Assembly (NCBI RefSeq): GCF_002960425.1 | Contig: NZ_POIZ01000083.1 | Span: 1 to 64,000, forward strand | Direction of reading: 5' to 3' | DNA from: Streptococcus suis | GTDB taxonomy: Bacteria; Bacillota; Bacilli; Lactobacillales; Streptococcaceae | DNA length: 64,000 bases | Part shown: piece by piece, positions 1 through 8,188 of the stretch | Numbering within the stretch: the first letter of the stretch is position 1 | Layout of the letters: each line of letters starts with the position of its first letter | The notes under the pieces: generated by a model | The model's database searches: none | What the model was told of the DNA's origin: nothing | Seen by the model: only the letters and a program-made list of their open reading frames with translations | Translations under genes and position numbers: made by a program

Positions 1-1236
1 GGGTCCACCTCAGTACCTGGATTCTTAGGATCTTCTGGGGTGACGGTTACTACTTTTTCTCTTACGACGACTTCAAATGGTTGGTCTGTAGCCTTATCTG
101 TGTCGAAGACTTGTCCACCTTCTTTAGTGAAGCCGTCTGTCACCACTTCATAGCCTTGGTTGGTAAGCTCTGTAATACGATCTGTTGTGGTGTAGTTGAT
201 TGGCTCGCCTGACTTACCTGTCACTTCATCGACAGTTCCTAGCGTTTTTCCTTTGTCATCTTTGTAGGTGATGGTGGCTTTTTGGGCGTCCTTCACATAT
301 CTAACGATAACTTCAGTGTCTGGATCAGTTGCCGGAACATCCTGAACAGCTTCGACACTTGCCTTGTCTGGTGTGTAACCTGCAATTGCTGGTGTGTCTA
401 CCTTGTCGAAGTCATCATCAGTTGAGGTCCAGTCGCCATAAGTCACTTCTTTAGTTACCAAGTTAACAGTCGCGGTACGTTTGTAGGTCAGTGTTTCAAC
501 AACATCTGGCTTAGCCTGACTTCCATCTTCGTATTGGTACTTGATAACTCGTGTAACCGTTTGGTTGAGGTCACTTTCCTTCAAGCCATCTGGCCATTCT
601 GGTCCGGCTGGATTATCTGGGTCCACCTCAGTACCTGGATTCTTCGGATCTTCTGGGGTGACGGTTACTACTTTTTCTCTTACGACGACTTCAAATGGTT
701 GGTCTGTAGCCTTATCTGTGTCGAAGACTTGACCACCTTCTTTAGTGAAGCCGTCTGTCACCACTTCATAGCCTTGGTTGGTAAGCTCTGTAATACGAGC
801 TGTGGTGGTGTAATTAATCGGCTCGCCTGACTTACCTGTCACTTCATCGACAGTTCCTAGCGTTTTTCCTTTGTCATCTTTGTAGGTGATGGTGGCTTTT
901 TGAGCGTCTTTTCTATAAGTAACGATAACCTCAGTATCTTGGGCATTATACGGAACATCCTGAACAGCTTCTACAGTTGGCTTATCTGCTTCATAGCCGT
1001 CAATAGTTGGCGAAACAACTTCATTAAAATCATCATCAGTCGAGGTCCATGGGGTATAAGCAAGAGCACCTGTCACTACATTTACCTTAGCAGTACGGGT
1101 AAATGTTAGTGTTTCTTCAACTGTTGGTCTAGCCTCTGCTCCACCCTCATACTGATATTTGATAGTACGCTTAACACTCTCGTTCAAATCTGTAGCACGT
1201 ACTCCTTCTGGATACTTCGGCCCAGTTGGGTTAGTC
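1..1236 (-). repeat. Tandem 618-bp (206-aa) Mub-type coding repeats
   Basis: The sequence at position 1 recurs at 619 with very few changes over about 300 bp and more loosely to about 1236. The period is 618 bp, an exact multiple of three, so copy number can change without breaking the frame. A more diverged third unit begins near 1237 (Pro/Asn linker, then an analogous module). The 5' part of each unit is nearly identical at DNA level, which suggests recent duplication or gene conversion. The number of units beyond the left edge is unknown. Confidence 0.9.
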
Positions 1237-4200
1237 GGATCTATCGGAGTATTCGGTTCTTTTGGAGCATCAGGAGTTACTGTCTTAATTCTTTCACGTA
1301 AGACAATTTTATAAACTTGGCTTGGTGCTACTGTTCCAACTCCATCTTCAATGCTATCGTAATAAGTTGTCTTATTCGAAAAACCATCGCTAATTACTTC
1401 ATATCCTCTATCTATATAGTTCTGCAGAATATCAAGAGTAATACGTTTTGGAATAATCGTTTCTTTTCTTCCTTGTTCCCTGATAGTATGATCCAATTTA
1501 TCAGGACCAGATACAGCGCCTGTTTCAACATCCACTGGTCTTAAATAAATTTCCATCAATGCTTTTGCTGCTTTTTCATAGACATAAGTCAATTCTTTCA
1601 AGGTATCTCTCTCGACAGCACCTGTTTCAGAATCAATTTTTACAATTCTTCTAAGCTCATTAGGATCTTCGGTAACTGGTCTTAGAGTAGAGGTTGATGG
1701 ATCAATCCCTATTAGAAAATATTGATCTATCGCATCACCTTCTCCTGTAAACACACTAAAATGCTTATAATTTTTTGTATCGTACTCTTCACCAGTTGCC
1801 CCATGTCCAACAAGGGTAGCACTACGCTTGATCGTTTCTCCTTTATCATTCACATAGTGAATAATAACACTACCTTTTTCGGCATAATAATAGGTCACAT
1901 GTTGCTCATTTTTTACATTGTCATTGACCATTCTCATTCGAACACCACCGAAACCGAAAGGTTGACCATCTTTACCTTTTAATGTTACAGCTTTGTGTTC
2001 TGGAATAAAAAACATACCTTCAGAGAAGTTTTTTCCATTTCTAGAGAACTCTATAGTTTCCCCTGTTATCACATTTGTAACAGTTTTAGGCTTAGTTTTA
2101 TAACTCTCAAACTGATGTTTAGAAGTATAACTATGACTACCTTCTAAGGTATTTACTGCTCCAGGGACGATTTCCTCAGACGTAAAGAATTTAATAAAGT
2201 TTTCAGAAGTCAAATCTGCTTCTGTAATTTCTGTTTTTCTATCTAGTGTTAATCTATTCGGTCCGTCTGGATTTAATAAATAAATATGTGCTTTATGCGT
2301 ACCATCTTTTTGGGTAACTTCTAACACACGCACCAAATTGTGCGTCATGATACTTTGAATCGTTTTAGCACCCACCTTGTAATCTGCCGCCAAATCTCCC
2401 TTAAGAACTGTCGGAACATCTTCGGCAATTAGCTCATATTTATCAAAATCTAGGGCACCTGCAATCGTGTAGCTATCGCCTGTCAATGCTCCTTTTTGAA
2501 TAAAGGTAGCAAGCGTTTCTTCGGCTCTCTTATCTGTCGCTTTTACAACGTATTTCGTTTCTTGTGTTGTCCGAACTGGAACCAAAACATCGTGAATATT
2601 CAGTTCTGTACCAACAGATTTTGGACTTACCTTATCATAGATGATGGTATTGATATTGCCACCGTTAGGGTTATTGATTTTTAAGTTTTTACTTGTAGAA
2701 TTACTTGGATCTGGAGTAAATTCGAAACGATAGTTAAAATTGTTGCCCGAAGTTCCTTCATATTGGGCTAGGCTAGCAAATTTCCCTGTAGAACCTTGAG
2801 CAATCTCTATAGATTCTAAAATTTTATTGTTTTGACGCTTATCAACTAGATCAGCATATACTTTATTTATTTCTCCTTCTTTAGCTGTAGAAAATTGGAA
2901 GAAATAGTCTTTGTTATATTTTTTATTAAAAGTCGTTGCCTTATTCGGATCTGTTTGTGAATCTAGGCTTAAGACCATAAAGACCTCTCGTCCTTCGGGT
3001 ACAGTCGTCTTATAGGCAGTAGGAACAACCGTTGTTGTCGCAGTCACACTTGCATCACCAGCTGCCTTGTCAAAATTTGCACCAACTGTTTTAGCCTCAT
3101 CAGGAACAATCCACTCTGTCGTTACATAAGATACAGTATTTGCACGTCTTGTAGCATTTTCGATAGCCCTAAAACCACTTGTCCCTTCCGCATTACCACT
3201 AGCTGCAACGGTCGTTTCTGTCAGCGGATTATCCTTCTCATCTTTTTTCCGAGTTACAGCAAAGGAAAGTATGTTGGTTTCGTTTTCAGCAACAACCTTA
3301 GTTATGACATTCGCCTGTCCATCTGCTAGACGATAACCTGAACGAAGCTTATCAGCAGTGACAGTTACCTCAGTCTTAGCCACCTCATCAGTAGTCTTGA
3401 CAGTTACATAACCTACTTGGCCTAGCTTTTTCTCTTCACCTGTTTCCACATCAGTTTGAACAACCTTATAAGGAATATTGACTGTACGCTCAATGACTGG
3501 CTGAGAAAGTTCTTTCGAAGCTTCAGCTAATGGTTGAGTATCAGAATGAGTAGTTTCAGCTGGAATAAGCGATTTAACTGCAACAGCTGGTTCCTGTTTT
3601 TCTGCTGGCTTATCCACAATTGGAGAAACGGTTTCAGCCTTAGCAACTTCCTGGCTTGAAGCCGGTTCTGTAACCTGCTTTTTCTCCTCCATCTCTACTT
3701 TTTCAAGGCGGAATGTGATGAGATTTTCCCCACCTTCAACAATATCCACCGTCTGTTCAGTAGCCTGACCTGCAACCAAACGATACCCTTCTGGTAGATT
3801 AGACGATACTAACACCTGATGACGAGCTTGGGCATCACTGGTTGTTACCTCAACAGATAGAGATTCTGATGAAAGAACATTTTCCGATGCATCGATATAG
3901 CGAACGGTGTAGCTGATTACTGCCTGTCTAACAGTTACCGTTTCTTCCACAACTGGTGGCAATACAGGTTGCACTTCTTCTACTGGGGACGATTCAGCTT
4001 GAACAGCAACTGCAGTATTTTCAACCTCCGGCACCACTTCCGTTTCCGATAAAGCGGTTACGTTTTTCGCTTGAGCATCCGTAACATTCGTCTCAGTAGC
4101 TTTTTCTTCTTCACCGACTACGACTTCCTGCGCTGGTGGAACTATCGCCGCCTCTTCCGCAGAAATGACTGTTGCACCTGCTCCTAATATCAGGGACATC

Positions 4201-4298
4201 CCTAAAAGCACACTTGCTGCACCAAAATGGAATTTACGAATTGAGAAGTGTTGTCTCATCCCATACCAATCAAATGATTTCCTCTTAGCTTTACGCAT
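1..4298 (-). CDS. YSIRK-signal, Mub-repeat surface adhesin (3' end outside window)
   Basis: This is a large cell-wall surface protein read from 4298 to the left edge, about 1,432 residues so far and still open. The start ATG at 4298 has GGAGG 5 nt upstream; an in-frame ATG at 4310 lies within the ribosome site and is less likely. The first 40 residues are a YSIRK-type signal (HFSIRKFHFGAASVLLG, then a hydrophobic run). Two related modules of about 80 residues follow. The left end carries 206-residue tandem units, each containing two Mub/MucBP-like segments (VIKYQYEDGSQAKP... and YKDDKGKTLGTVDEVTGKSG...). In this family such repeats bind mucin or matrix, and an LPXTG anchor normally ends the protein; that end is not in the window. 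The adhesin role is inferred from the family. I checked the frame at several places and it stays open. Confidence 0.9.
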   Translation of the reverse strand, partial: MRKAKRKSFDWYGMRQHFSIRKFHFGAASVLLGMSLILGAGATVISAEEAAIVPPAQEVVVGEEEKATETNVTDAQAKNVTALSETEVVPEVENTAVAVQAESSPVEEVQPVLPPVVEETVTVRQAVISYTVRYIDASENVLSSESLSVEVTTSDAQARHQVLVSSNLPEGYRLVAGQATEQTVDIVEGGENLITFRLEKVEMEEKKQVTEPASSQEVAKAETVSPIVDKPAEKQEPAVAVKSLIPAETTHSDTQPLAEASKELSQPVIERTVNIPYKVVQTDVETGEEKKLGQVGYVTVKTTDEVAKTEVTVTADKLRSGYRLADGQANVITKVVAENETNILSFAVTRKKDEKDNPLTETTVAASGNAEGTSGFRAIENATRRANTVSYVTTEWIVPDEAKTVGANFDKAAGDASVTATTTVVPTAYKTTVPEGREVFMVLSLDSQTDPNKATTFNKKYNKDYFFQFSTAKEGEINKVYADLVDKRQNNKILESIEIAQGSTGKFASLAQYEGTSGNNFNYRFEFTPDPSNSTSKNLKINNPNGGNINTIIYDKVSPKSVGTELNIHDVLVPVRTTQETKYVVKATDKRAEETLATFIQKGALTGDSYTIAGALDFDKYELIAEDVPTVLKGDLAADYKVGAKTIQSIMTHNLVRVLEVTQKDGTHKAHIYLLNPDGPNRLTLDRKTEITEADLTSENFIKFFTSEEIVPGAVNTLEGSHSYTSKHQFESYKTKPKTVTNVITGETIEFSRNGKNFSEGMFFIPEHKAVTLKGKDGQPFGFGGVRMRMVNDNVKNEQHVTYYYAEKGSVIIHYVNDKGETIKRSATLVGHGATGEEYDTKNYKHFSVFTGEGDAIDQYFLIGIDPSTSTLRPVTEDPNELRRIVKIDSETGAVERDTLKELTYVYEKAAKALMEIYLRPVDVETGAVSGPDKLDHTIREQGRKETIIPKRITLDILQNYIDRGYEVISDGFSNKTTYYDSIEDGVGTVAPSQVYKIVLRERIKTVTPDAPKEPNTPIDPTNPTGPKYPEGVRATDLNESVKRTIKYQYEGGAEARPTVEETLTFTRTAKVNVVTGALAYTPWTSTDDDFNEVVSPTIDGYEADKPTVEAVQDVPYNAQDTEVIVTYRKDAQKATITYKDDKGKTLGTVDEVTGKSGEPINYTTTARITELTNQGYEVVTDGFTKEGGQVFDTDKATDQPFEVVVREKVVTVTPEDPKNPGTEVDPDNPAGPEWPDGLKESDLNQTVTRVIKYQYEDGSQAKPDVVETLTYKRTATVNLVTKEVTYGDWTSTDDDFDKVDTPAIAGYTPDKASVEAVQDVPATDPDTEVIVRYVKDAQKATITYKDDKGKTLGTVDEVTGKSGEPINYTTTDRITELTNQGYEVVTDGFTKEGGQVFDTDKATDQPFEVVVREKVVTVTPEDPKNPGTEVD

Positions 4299-4426
4299 AA
4301 AAACCTCCATGAATTAATTCATATTAAAACAGAAAAAGAACACATTCGTCCTTCAATATGCTCCACACACTGTATTACTTGTCTTGTTCATGGTATTGCT
4401 CTTTCCTACTCTCATTTTTATTCCTA

Positions 4427-4586
4427 ATATTAGGTTAAGAACTACTGCATTTTTCGGGGGGAAAAATTCTTATTGACCTAAATAGTTGACATAGAAATGA
4501 AATAGTATATTAGGTTAAGAACTACTGTATGTTCGGGGGGGAAAATTCTTATTGACCTAGATAATTAACATAGAAATGAAACAATA
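4427..4586. repeat. Imperfect 80-bp direct tandem repeat with G tracts
   Basis: TTAGGTTAAGAACTACTG occurs at 4430 and again 80 bp later at 4510, and each copy runs on to ATTGACCTA..ATAGAAATGA. The copies carry a G6 run (4456-4461) and a G7 run (4535-4541) at the same place, so the homopolymer already differs between them. The second copy is one base shorter overall. Function is unknown; the position between the adhesin start and its probable promoters suggests operators or a slippage site. Confidence 0.75.
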
Positions 4587-4817
4587 TTGAACAAGAATCA
4601 TAAAACAATGCTCTGCTACATAATAGCCTTAAAAATGGCTACTAAAATAGCATACCCCCTCCCCTTACCCCCAATTTCCAAGTATTTTATTTAAGTTTTT
4701 TCATGTTTTCAACAATTTTTACGTGTTTAAATAAACAAATCTACTTTTCTATTCACCTCGTATATACTATATAAAGAGAGTGTCAAGATGTTCTTGAACT
4801 TCAACGAAATCTACAAT

Positions 4818-4895
4818 TTATTTTGCGATTCCATCCGCTATCGAACTATAACCATCTCGTAACATACCAATCAGAAGCTTTCTTACCTTTTTCAT
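4818..4895 (-). CDS. Small cationic peptide, 25 aa, unknown function
   Basis: ATG at 4895 has AAAGGAGG 6 nt upstream, one of the best ribosome sites in the window, and the frame closes with TAA at 4818. The peptide starts MKKVRKLLIG, continues with LRDGY, and ends SIADGIAK. It has a strongly basic N-terminus, a short hydrophobic stretch and no cysteine. Upstream is a promoter with -10 TATACT (4928-4933, minus) and a cre site over the -35 region. It does not end in the Gly-Gly/aromatic pattern of streptococcal SHP pheromones. It could be a membrane-active peptide, a pheromone or a leader peptide; I cannot assign one. Translation is inferred from the ribosome site. Confidence 0.5.
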   Translation of the reverse strand: MKKVRKLLIGMLRDGYSSIADGIAK

Positions 4896-4927
4896 CAAAG
4901 GCCTCCTTTCACACTGTACAACATGTT

Positions 4928-4957
4928 AGTATAACAAATTATTGTTTACGTTTACAT
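4928..4957 (-). promoter_or_regulatory. Promoter with CcpA cre site
   Basis: On the minus strand ATGTAAACGTAAACAA (4942-4957) matches the Gram-positive cre pattern WTGNAANCGNWNNCAW at every fixed base. It overlaps the place where a -35 would sit 17 bp upstream of TATACT (4928-4933). CcpA bound there should block RNA polymerase, so catabolite repression of the 25-aa peptide gene, and perhaps the adhesin downstream, is inferred. Confidence 0.6.
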
Positions 4958-5246
4958 ACTACCACTACCTGTTCTTTTTTTCAAGTAATTATATGCTATT
5001 ATTAAAAAGTTTAATACCATTATAAGCTGTACTTATAGGTTGAATATATATATATATGTCAAAGAAAACAATTTACGCCTTATACTAAATTTAATAATGC
5101 AAATATCATCCCTGCTATTTGAGGATTTACAATCATTGAGAAACTTTTTTATAAATGCTTAATTATTTAGAGATATGTATAGTTTTCTTTCAAAAAAAGA
5201 GTTTGATACGTAATTCACAAAATTGCATGACATAATATGTACGAAC

Positions 5247-5282
5247 GAAAAAACGAGCACTTCCATAGGAAATACTCGTTCT
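5247..5282 (-). terminator. cshA: Rho-independent terminator of cshA
   Basis: On the minus strand the arms AACGAGTA and TGCTCGTT pair across a TTCC/GGAA inner stem and are followed by TTTTTTCG. It lies about 20 bp after the cshA stop codon. Confidence 0.8.
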
Positions 5283-5299
5283 GTTACTATAGCATTTTA

Positions 5300-6880
5300 T
5301 TATCTCTCACCTTTATTTCGAATAACAAAGCCTGTTTTCTTTTCACTTGACGTGCGTTGGTGTGGTTTCTTATTGTCTTGACGGCGGTTGTCGCGCTTGA
5401 ACTTGTCATCACGACGGCTGCGGTCGTTACGATCAACACGGCGTCCTCCACGGTCTCGGTTGCGGTCACCGTCACGACGGCCACCACGATCACGGTCGCG
5501 ACCTCCACGTCCACCTTTACCCTTGGCTTGTCCAGGAGCAAACTTGAATGGCAGTGGTTTTTCACGTGCAATTTCCACTTCTGGCAAGCTATCCGGATCT
5601 TGAACTGTCAAGGTCAAGACATAAAGTGCCAATTCTTCAGGAGTAAATTCAGCCGCCAACTGAATAGCATCTTTCTTGAACTTATCGAAATTGCTACGGA
5701 TGGTTTCATCCGCCATTTCGCGCTCAATCTTCTTCAGGGCAACTTTCTTCTTAGCTTCAAATGCTTCCTGAGCCGTTGCTGGCTTGAGACCTTTCATACG
5801 TTTCTTGGTCAAATCTTCGATGATTGCCAAATAGCCCATCTCGTTTGGTGAAACAAAGGTAATAGATTGACCTGATTGACCTGCACGACCTGTACGACCG
5901 ATACGGTGAACATAGCTTTCTGGATCCTGTGGAATATCGTAGTTATAAACGTGGGTTACACCTGAAATATCCAATCCACGCGCCGCAACGTCCGTCGCAA
6001 CAAGGACATCAATCTGGTCATTTTTAAAATCACGGATGACACGAAGGCGCTTATTCTGATCCAAATCTCCGTGAATACCCTCTGCACGGAAGCCACGCAG
6101 TTTCAAACCACGAGTTAATTCATCAACACGACGCTTAGTACGACCGAAGACGATAGATAATTCAGGCTGGTCAACATCCATAAGGCGTGTCATGGTGTCG
6201 AATTTTTCATTTTCTTTGACACGGATATAGTATTGGTCCACGTTCACATTGGTCAATTCCTTAGCCGCAATCTTAACGTGCTCAGGCTCTTTCATGAACT
6301 TGACACCGATGCGCTTGATTGGCTCTGGCATAGTCGCAGAAAATAGTAGAGTTTGGCGACTTTCTGGCACACGTTCGATGATCGCTTCAATATCGTCCAA
6401 GAAGCCCATGTTGAGCATTTCATCCGCTTCATCAAGAATGAGGGTTTCAACACCGTCAAGCTTGAGGGCTTTTCTCTTAATCAAGTCCAAGAGACGACCA
6501 GGTGTACCTACAACGATGTGGGCACCTGAGCGAAGGGCCTTGATTTGTTTTTCAATGCTTGAGCCACCGTAAACAGAGCGGACTTTCACACCCTTTTCAC
6601 GACCAAATTTGAAGAGTTCTTCCTGACTCTGCACCGCCAACTCACGTGTTGGGGCAATAATCAGGGCTTGAACTGCTTGATTGTTGGTGTCAATTTTATT
6701 GAGGGTTGGCAGACCAAAGGCTGCAGTTTTCCCTGTACCCGTCTGGGCTTGACCAATCACATCTTTTCCTTCCAGAGCAAGCGGAATGGTCTGCTCCTGG
6801 ATAGGTGACGGCGTTTCAAAACCAGCCTTCTCAACGGCAAGCAAAATGTCTTCGGACAACTGTAGATCTGTAAATTTCAA
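5300..6880 (-). CDS. cshA: DEAD-box ATP-dependent RNA helicase CshA
   Basis: 526-residue RNA helicase that unwinds structured RNA in mRNA decay, ribosome assembly and cold adaptation. All core motifs are visible: Q motif near 20-30, Walker A AQTGTGKT (45-52), PTRELA, TPGRLLD, DEAD (150-153), SAT (181-183), and the second RecA domain ending HRIGRTGR. A basic tail from about residue 445 is rich in Arg-Gly-Asp (RGGRDRDRGGRRDGDRNRDR), typical of CshA and likely to bind RNA. The start is a TTG at 6880 with AGAG upstream; no better ATG is nearby. It stands alone between a BOX array upstream and its own terminator. Antisense ORFs over the repetitive Arg-rich tail are composition artefacts. Confidence 0.95.
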   Translation of the reverse strand: MKFTDLQLSEDILLAVEKAGFETPSPIQEQTIPLALEGKDVIGQAQTGTGKTAAFGLPTLNKIDTNNQAVQALIIAPTRELAVQSQEELFKFGREKGVKVRSVYGGSSIEKQIKALRSGAHIVVGTPGRLLDLIKRKALKLDGVETLILDEADEMLNMGFLDDIEAIIERVPESRQTLLFSATMPEPIKRIGVKFMKEPEHVKIAAKELTNVNVDQYYIRVKENEKFDTMTRLMDVDQPELSIVFGRTKRRVDELTRGLKLRGFRAEGIHGDLDQNKRLRVIRDFKNDQIDVLVATDVAARGLDISGVTHVYNYDIPQDPESYVHRIGRTGRAGQSGQSITFVSPNEMGYLAIIEDLTKKRMKGLKPATAQEAFEAKKKVALKKIEREMADETIRSNFDKFKKDAIQLAAEFTPEELALYVLTLTVQDPDSLPEVEIAREKPLPFKFAPGQAKGKGGRGGRDRDRGGRRDGDRNRDRGGRRVDRNDRSRRDDKFKRDNRRQDNKKPHQRTSSEKKTGFVIRNKGER

Positions 6881-6961
6881 TGTATTCTCTTTTCTAAAAG
6901 GCAGTGCGAAGCTACCTTATCTCACTTTTTTTGTAACAACTATTTCCACTGGCAGCGAACT

Positions 6962-7348
6962 ACTACTCAATGAAAATCAAAATTAGCCTAGCTCCAACAG
7001 TCTAGGAATAGACTGTTGGAGGTGGGAAATCCCACGAACATTGTTCGTGTCACAACAGTCTAGGAATAGACTGTTGGAGGTGGGAAATCCTACGAACATT
7101 GTTCGTGTCACAACAGTCTAGGAATAGACTGTTGGAGGTGGGAAATCCTACGAACATTGTTCGTGTCACAACAGTCAGAGTAGTGACTATTGGAGGTGGG
7201 AAATCCTACGAACATTGTTCGTGACAATTAGTCGAAGGTAGAACACAGTTACTTCCTTGTTTGTAGGTAACAGGCTGAAAAGTTCCACTGGAGCTTTTCA
7301 CTCACCAAGACGAGTTGACAACGGATGGCTTTGATTTTCGCAGAGTAA
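6962..7348 (-). repeat. BOX-like element with four 58-bp boxB-type units
   Basis: The array begins with ACTCAATGAAAATCAAAATTAGCC (a boxC-like end, reversed) and ends with TTTGATTTTCGCAGAGTA (a boxA-like end, reversed). Between them a 58-bp unit occurs four times, starting at 6995, 7053, 7111 and 7169. Each unit holds two palindromes: CAACAGTC..GACTGTTG and ACGAACATTGTTCGT. The first three units are nearly identical and the fourth is altered in the first palindrome. The A-B(n)-C layout matches the pneumococcal BOX family. Orientation is assigned with boxA at the right. Confidence 0.8.
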
Positions 7349-7438
7349 ACCAGTATCAGACTTGCAACTTACCTAGTATAACACATTCTCAGCATTAAGG
7401 TGAGGATTTACCTTGGAAATCAAAATAATACGTTTTCA

Positions 7439-7464
7439 CAAAAAGCAACCTCTCTCGAGATTGC
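7439..7464 (-). terminator. Terminator of the ABC pair at 7471-9067
   Basis: On the minus strand GCAATCTC-GAGA-GAGGTTGC is followed by TTTTTG, directly after the permease stop codon. Confidence 0.8.
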
Positions 7465-7470
7465 CTATTC

Positions 7471-8175
7471 TTACTTCAATTCCTTTTTTGAAAATAGCAG
7501 AGCACCGCAGATGAAGTAGCCCAAACTAAAGACCCGTGCCAAGATTGATGGCCAAGAGAGCAAGTTCTCCAAGTCAGCCGCTACAGATAATTGTGAAAAC
7601 ATCATAAAGTCCGCAAAAAAATCCGTTTTAAGAAGAATGCCTGTCGCCATCATGAACAACTGATCAAACAAGAAGGCAATCAAAATATAGACCATGTATG
7701 CTTGATAGATTTTTGGAAAAATGACAAACAAGATTGTACAAAAACTAGCAATCACAATATAAAAGGGCAACTGATAAACAAAACCTTCTAAAAGAACCCC
7801 GTAATCTGCCGCCCCATTCATCATTTGACGAGCAAAACCAGTCAGCATATAGGCAAATAAGACATAGAAGACACAAAGTCCTACACTAGACAACCACTTA
7901 TGTGTAAAAATCTTCAAACGGTTCTGGGTACGTACCAGACTATTATTGACTGTCCGAAACTGGAAATCATCCCCAAAGAAAATCTTGGCTGGTGCCACAA
8001 AAAAGAGAGGCAACAAGTTTGTCCAGTTAGACAGAATATCCTCAGCCCCAACAGCAGTCAGTTCCCGACTACTGCTATAAGCCAAAATCAGACTGAGGAT
8101 AATCAATATTGCCAGACTAACCAAGGACAATCTTTCCTTACGAATACGATACCAATCTGCTTTCACCAAATTCAT
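7471..8175 (-). CDS. ABC-2 type permease (bacitracin/lantibiotic-protection type)
   Basis: 234-residue integral membrane protein with about six predicted membrane segments, paired with the ATPase gene 13 bp upstream. The start ATG at 8175 has AGGAGG. It is clearly related to the permease at 60112-60819: both start with a K-x-D-x-Y-R-x-x-K/R-E-R motif, contain KIYQAY(M/L)(V/I)Y, and end (F)S(K/R)(K/R)E(L/F)K. Such pairs (BcrAB, LanFE/EpiFE-like) expel or shield against peptide antibiotics, but some have unknown substrates. No regulator or peptide gene is adjacent here. Resistance function is inferred. Confidence 0.8.
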   Translation of the reverse strand: MNLVKADWYRIRKERLSLVSLAILIILSLILAYSSSRELTAVGAEDILSNWTNLLPLFFVAPAKIFFGDDFQFRTVNNSLVRTQNRLKIFTHKWLSSVGLCVFYVLFAYMLTGFARQMMNGAADYGVLLEGFVYQLPFYIVIASFCTILFVIFPKIYQAYMVYILIAFLFDQLFMMATGILLKTDFFADFMMFSQLSVAADLENLLSWPSILARVFSLGYFICGALLFSKKELK

Positions 8176-8188
8176 TTTCCACTTCCTC

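Larger units (their letters stand above)
4299..5246. other. Complex adhesin upstream region
   Basis: About 950 bp without a long gene. From right to left it holds AT-rich DNA (4958-5246), a cre site and promoter (4928-4957), a 25-codon ORF (4818-4895), a palindrome TCAAGA-TGT-TCTTGA (4783-4797) that overlaps a TTGACA on the minus strand, a C-rich tract (4654-4673; G-rich on minus), and an 80-bp tandem repeat (4427-4586). A 12-codon ORF (4353-4391, minus) has an AGGAAAG-type site but no other support. The region probably regulates the adhesin. Confidence 0.6.

Noticed and set aside
534-830. Plus-strand ORFs in the adhesin repeats (98 aa and others)
   Set aside because: They are reverse-strand shadows of the 206-aa repeats, with no ribosome site.
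5357-5851. 164-aa plus-strand ORF antisense to cshA
   Set aside because: Low-complexity Val/Thr-rich product from the reverse of the Arg/Gly-rich codons; it lies wholly within a conserved helicase gene.
6995-7226. Regular 58-bp repeats that might be a CRISPR array
   Set aside because: No unique spacers; the whole unit is repeated, each unit holds two palindromes, and BOX-like ends flank the array.
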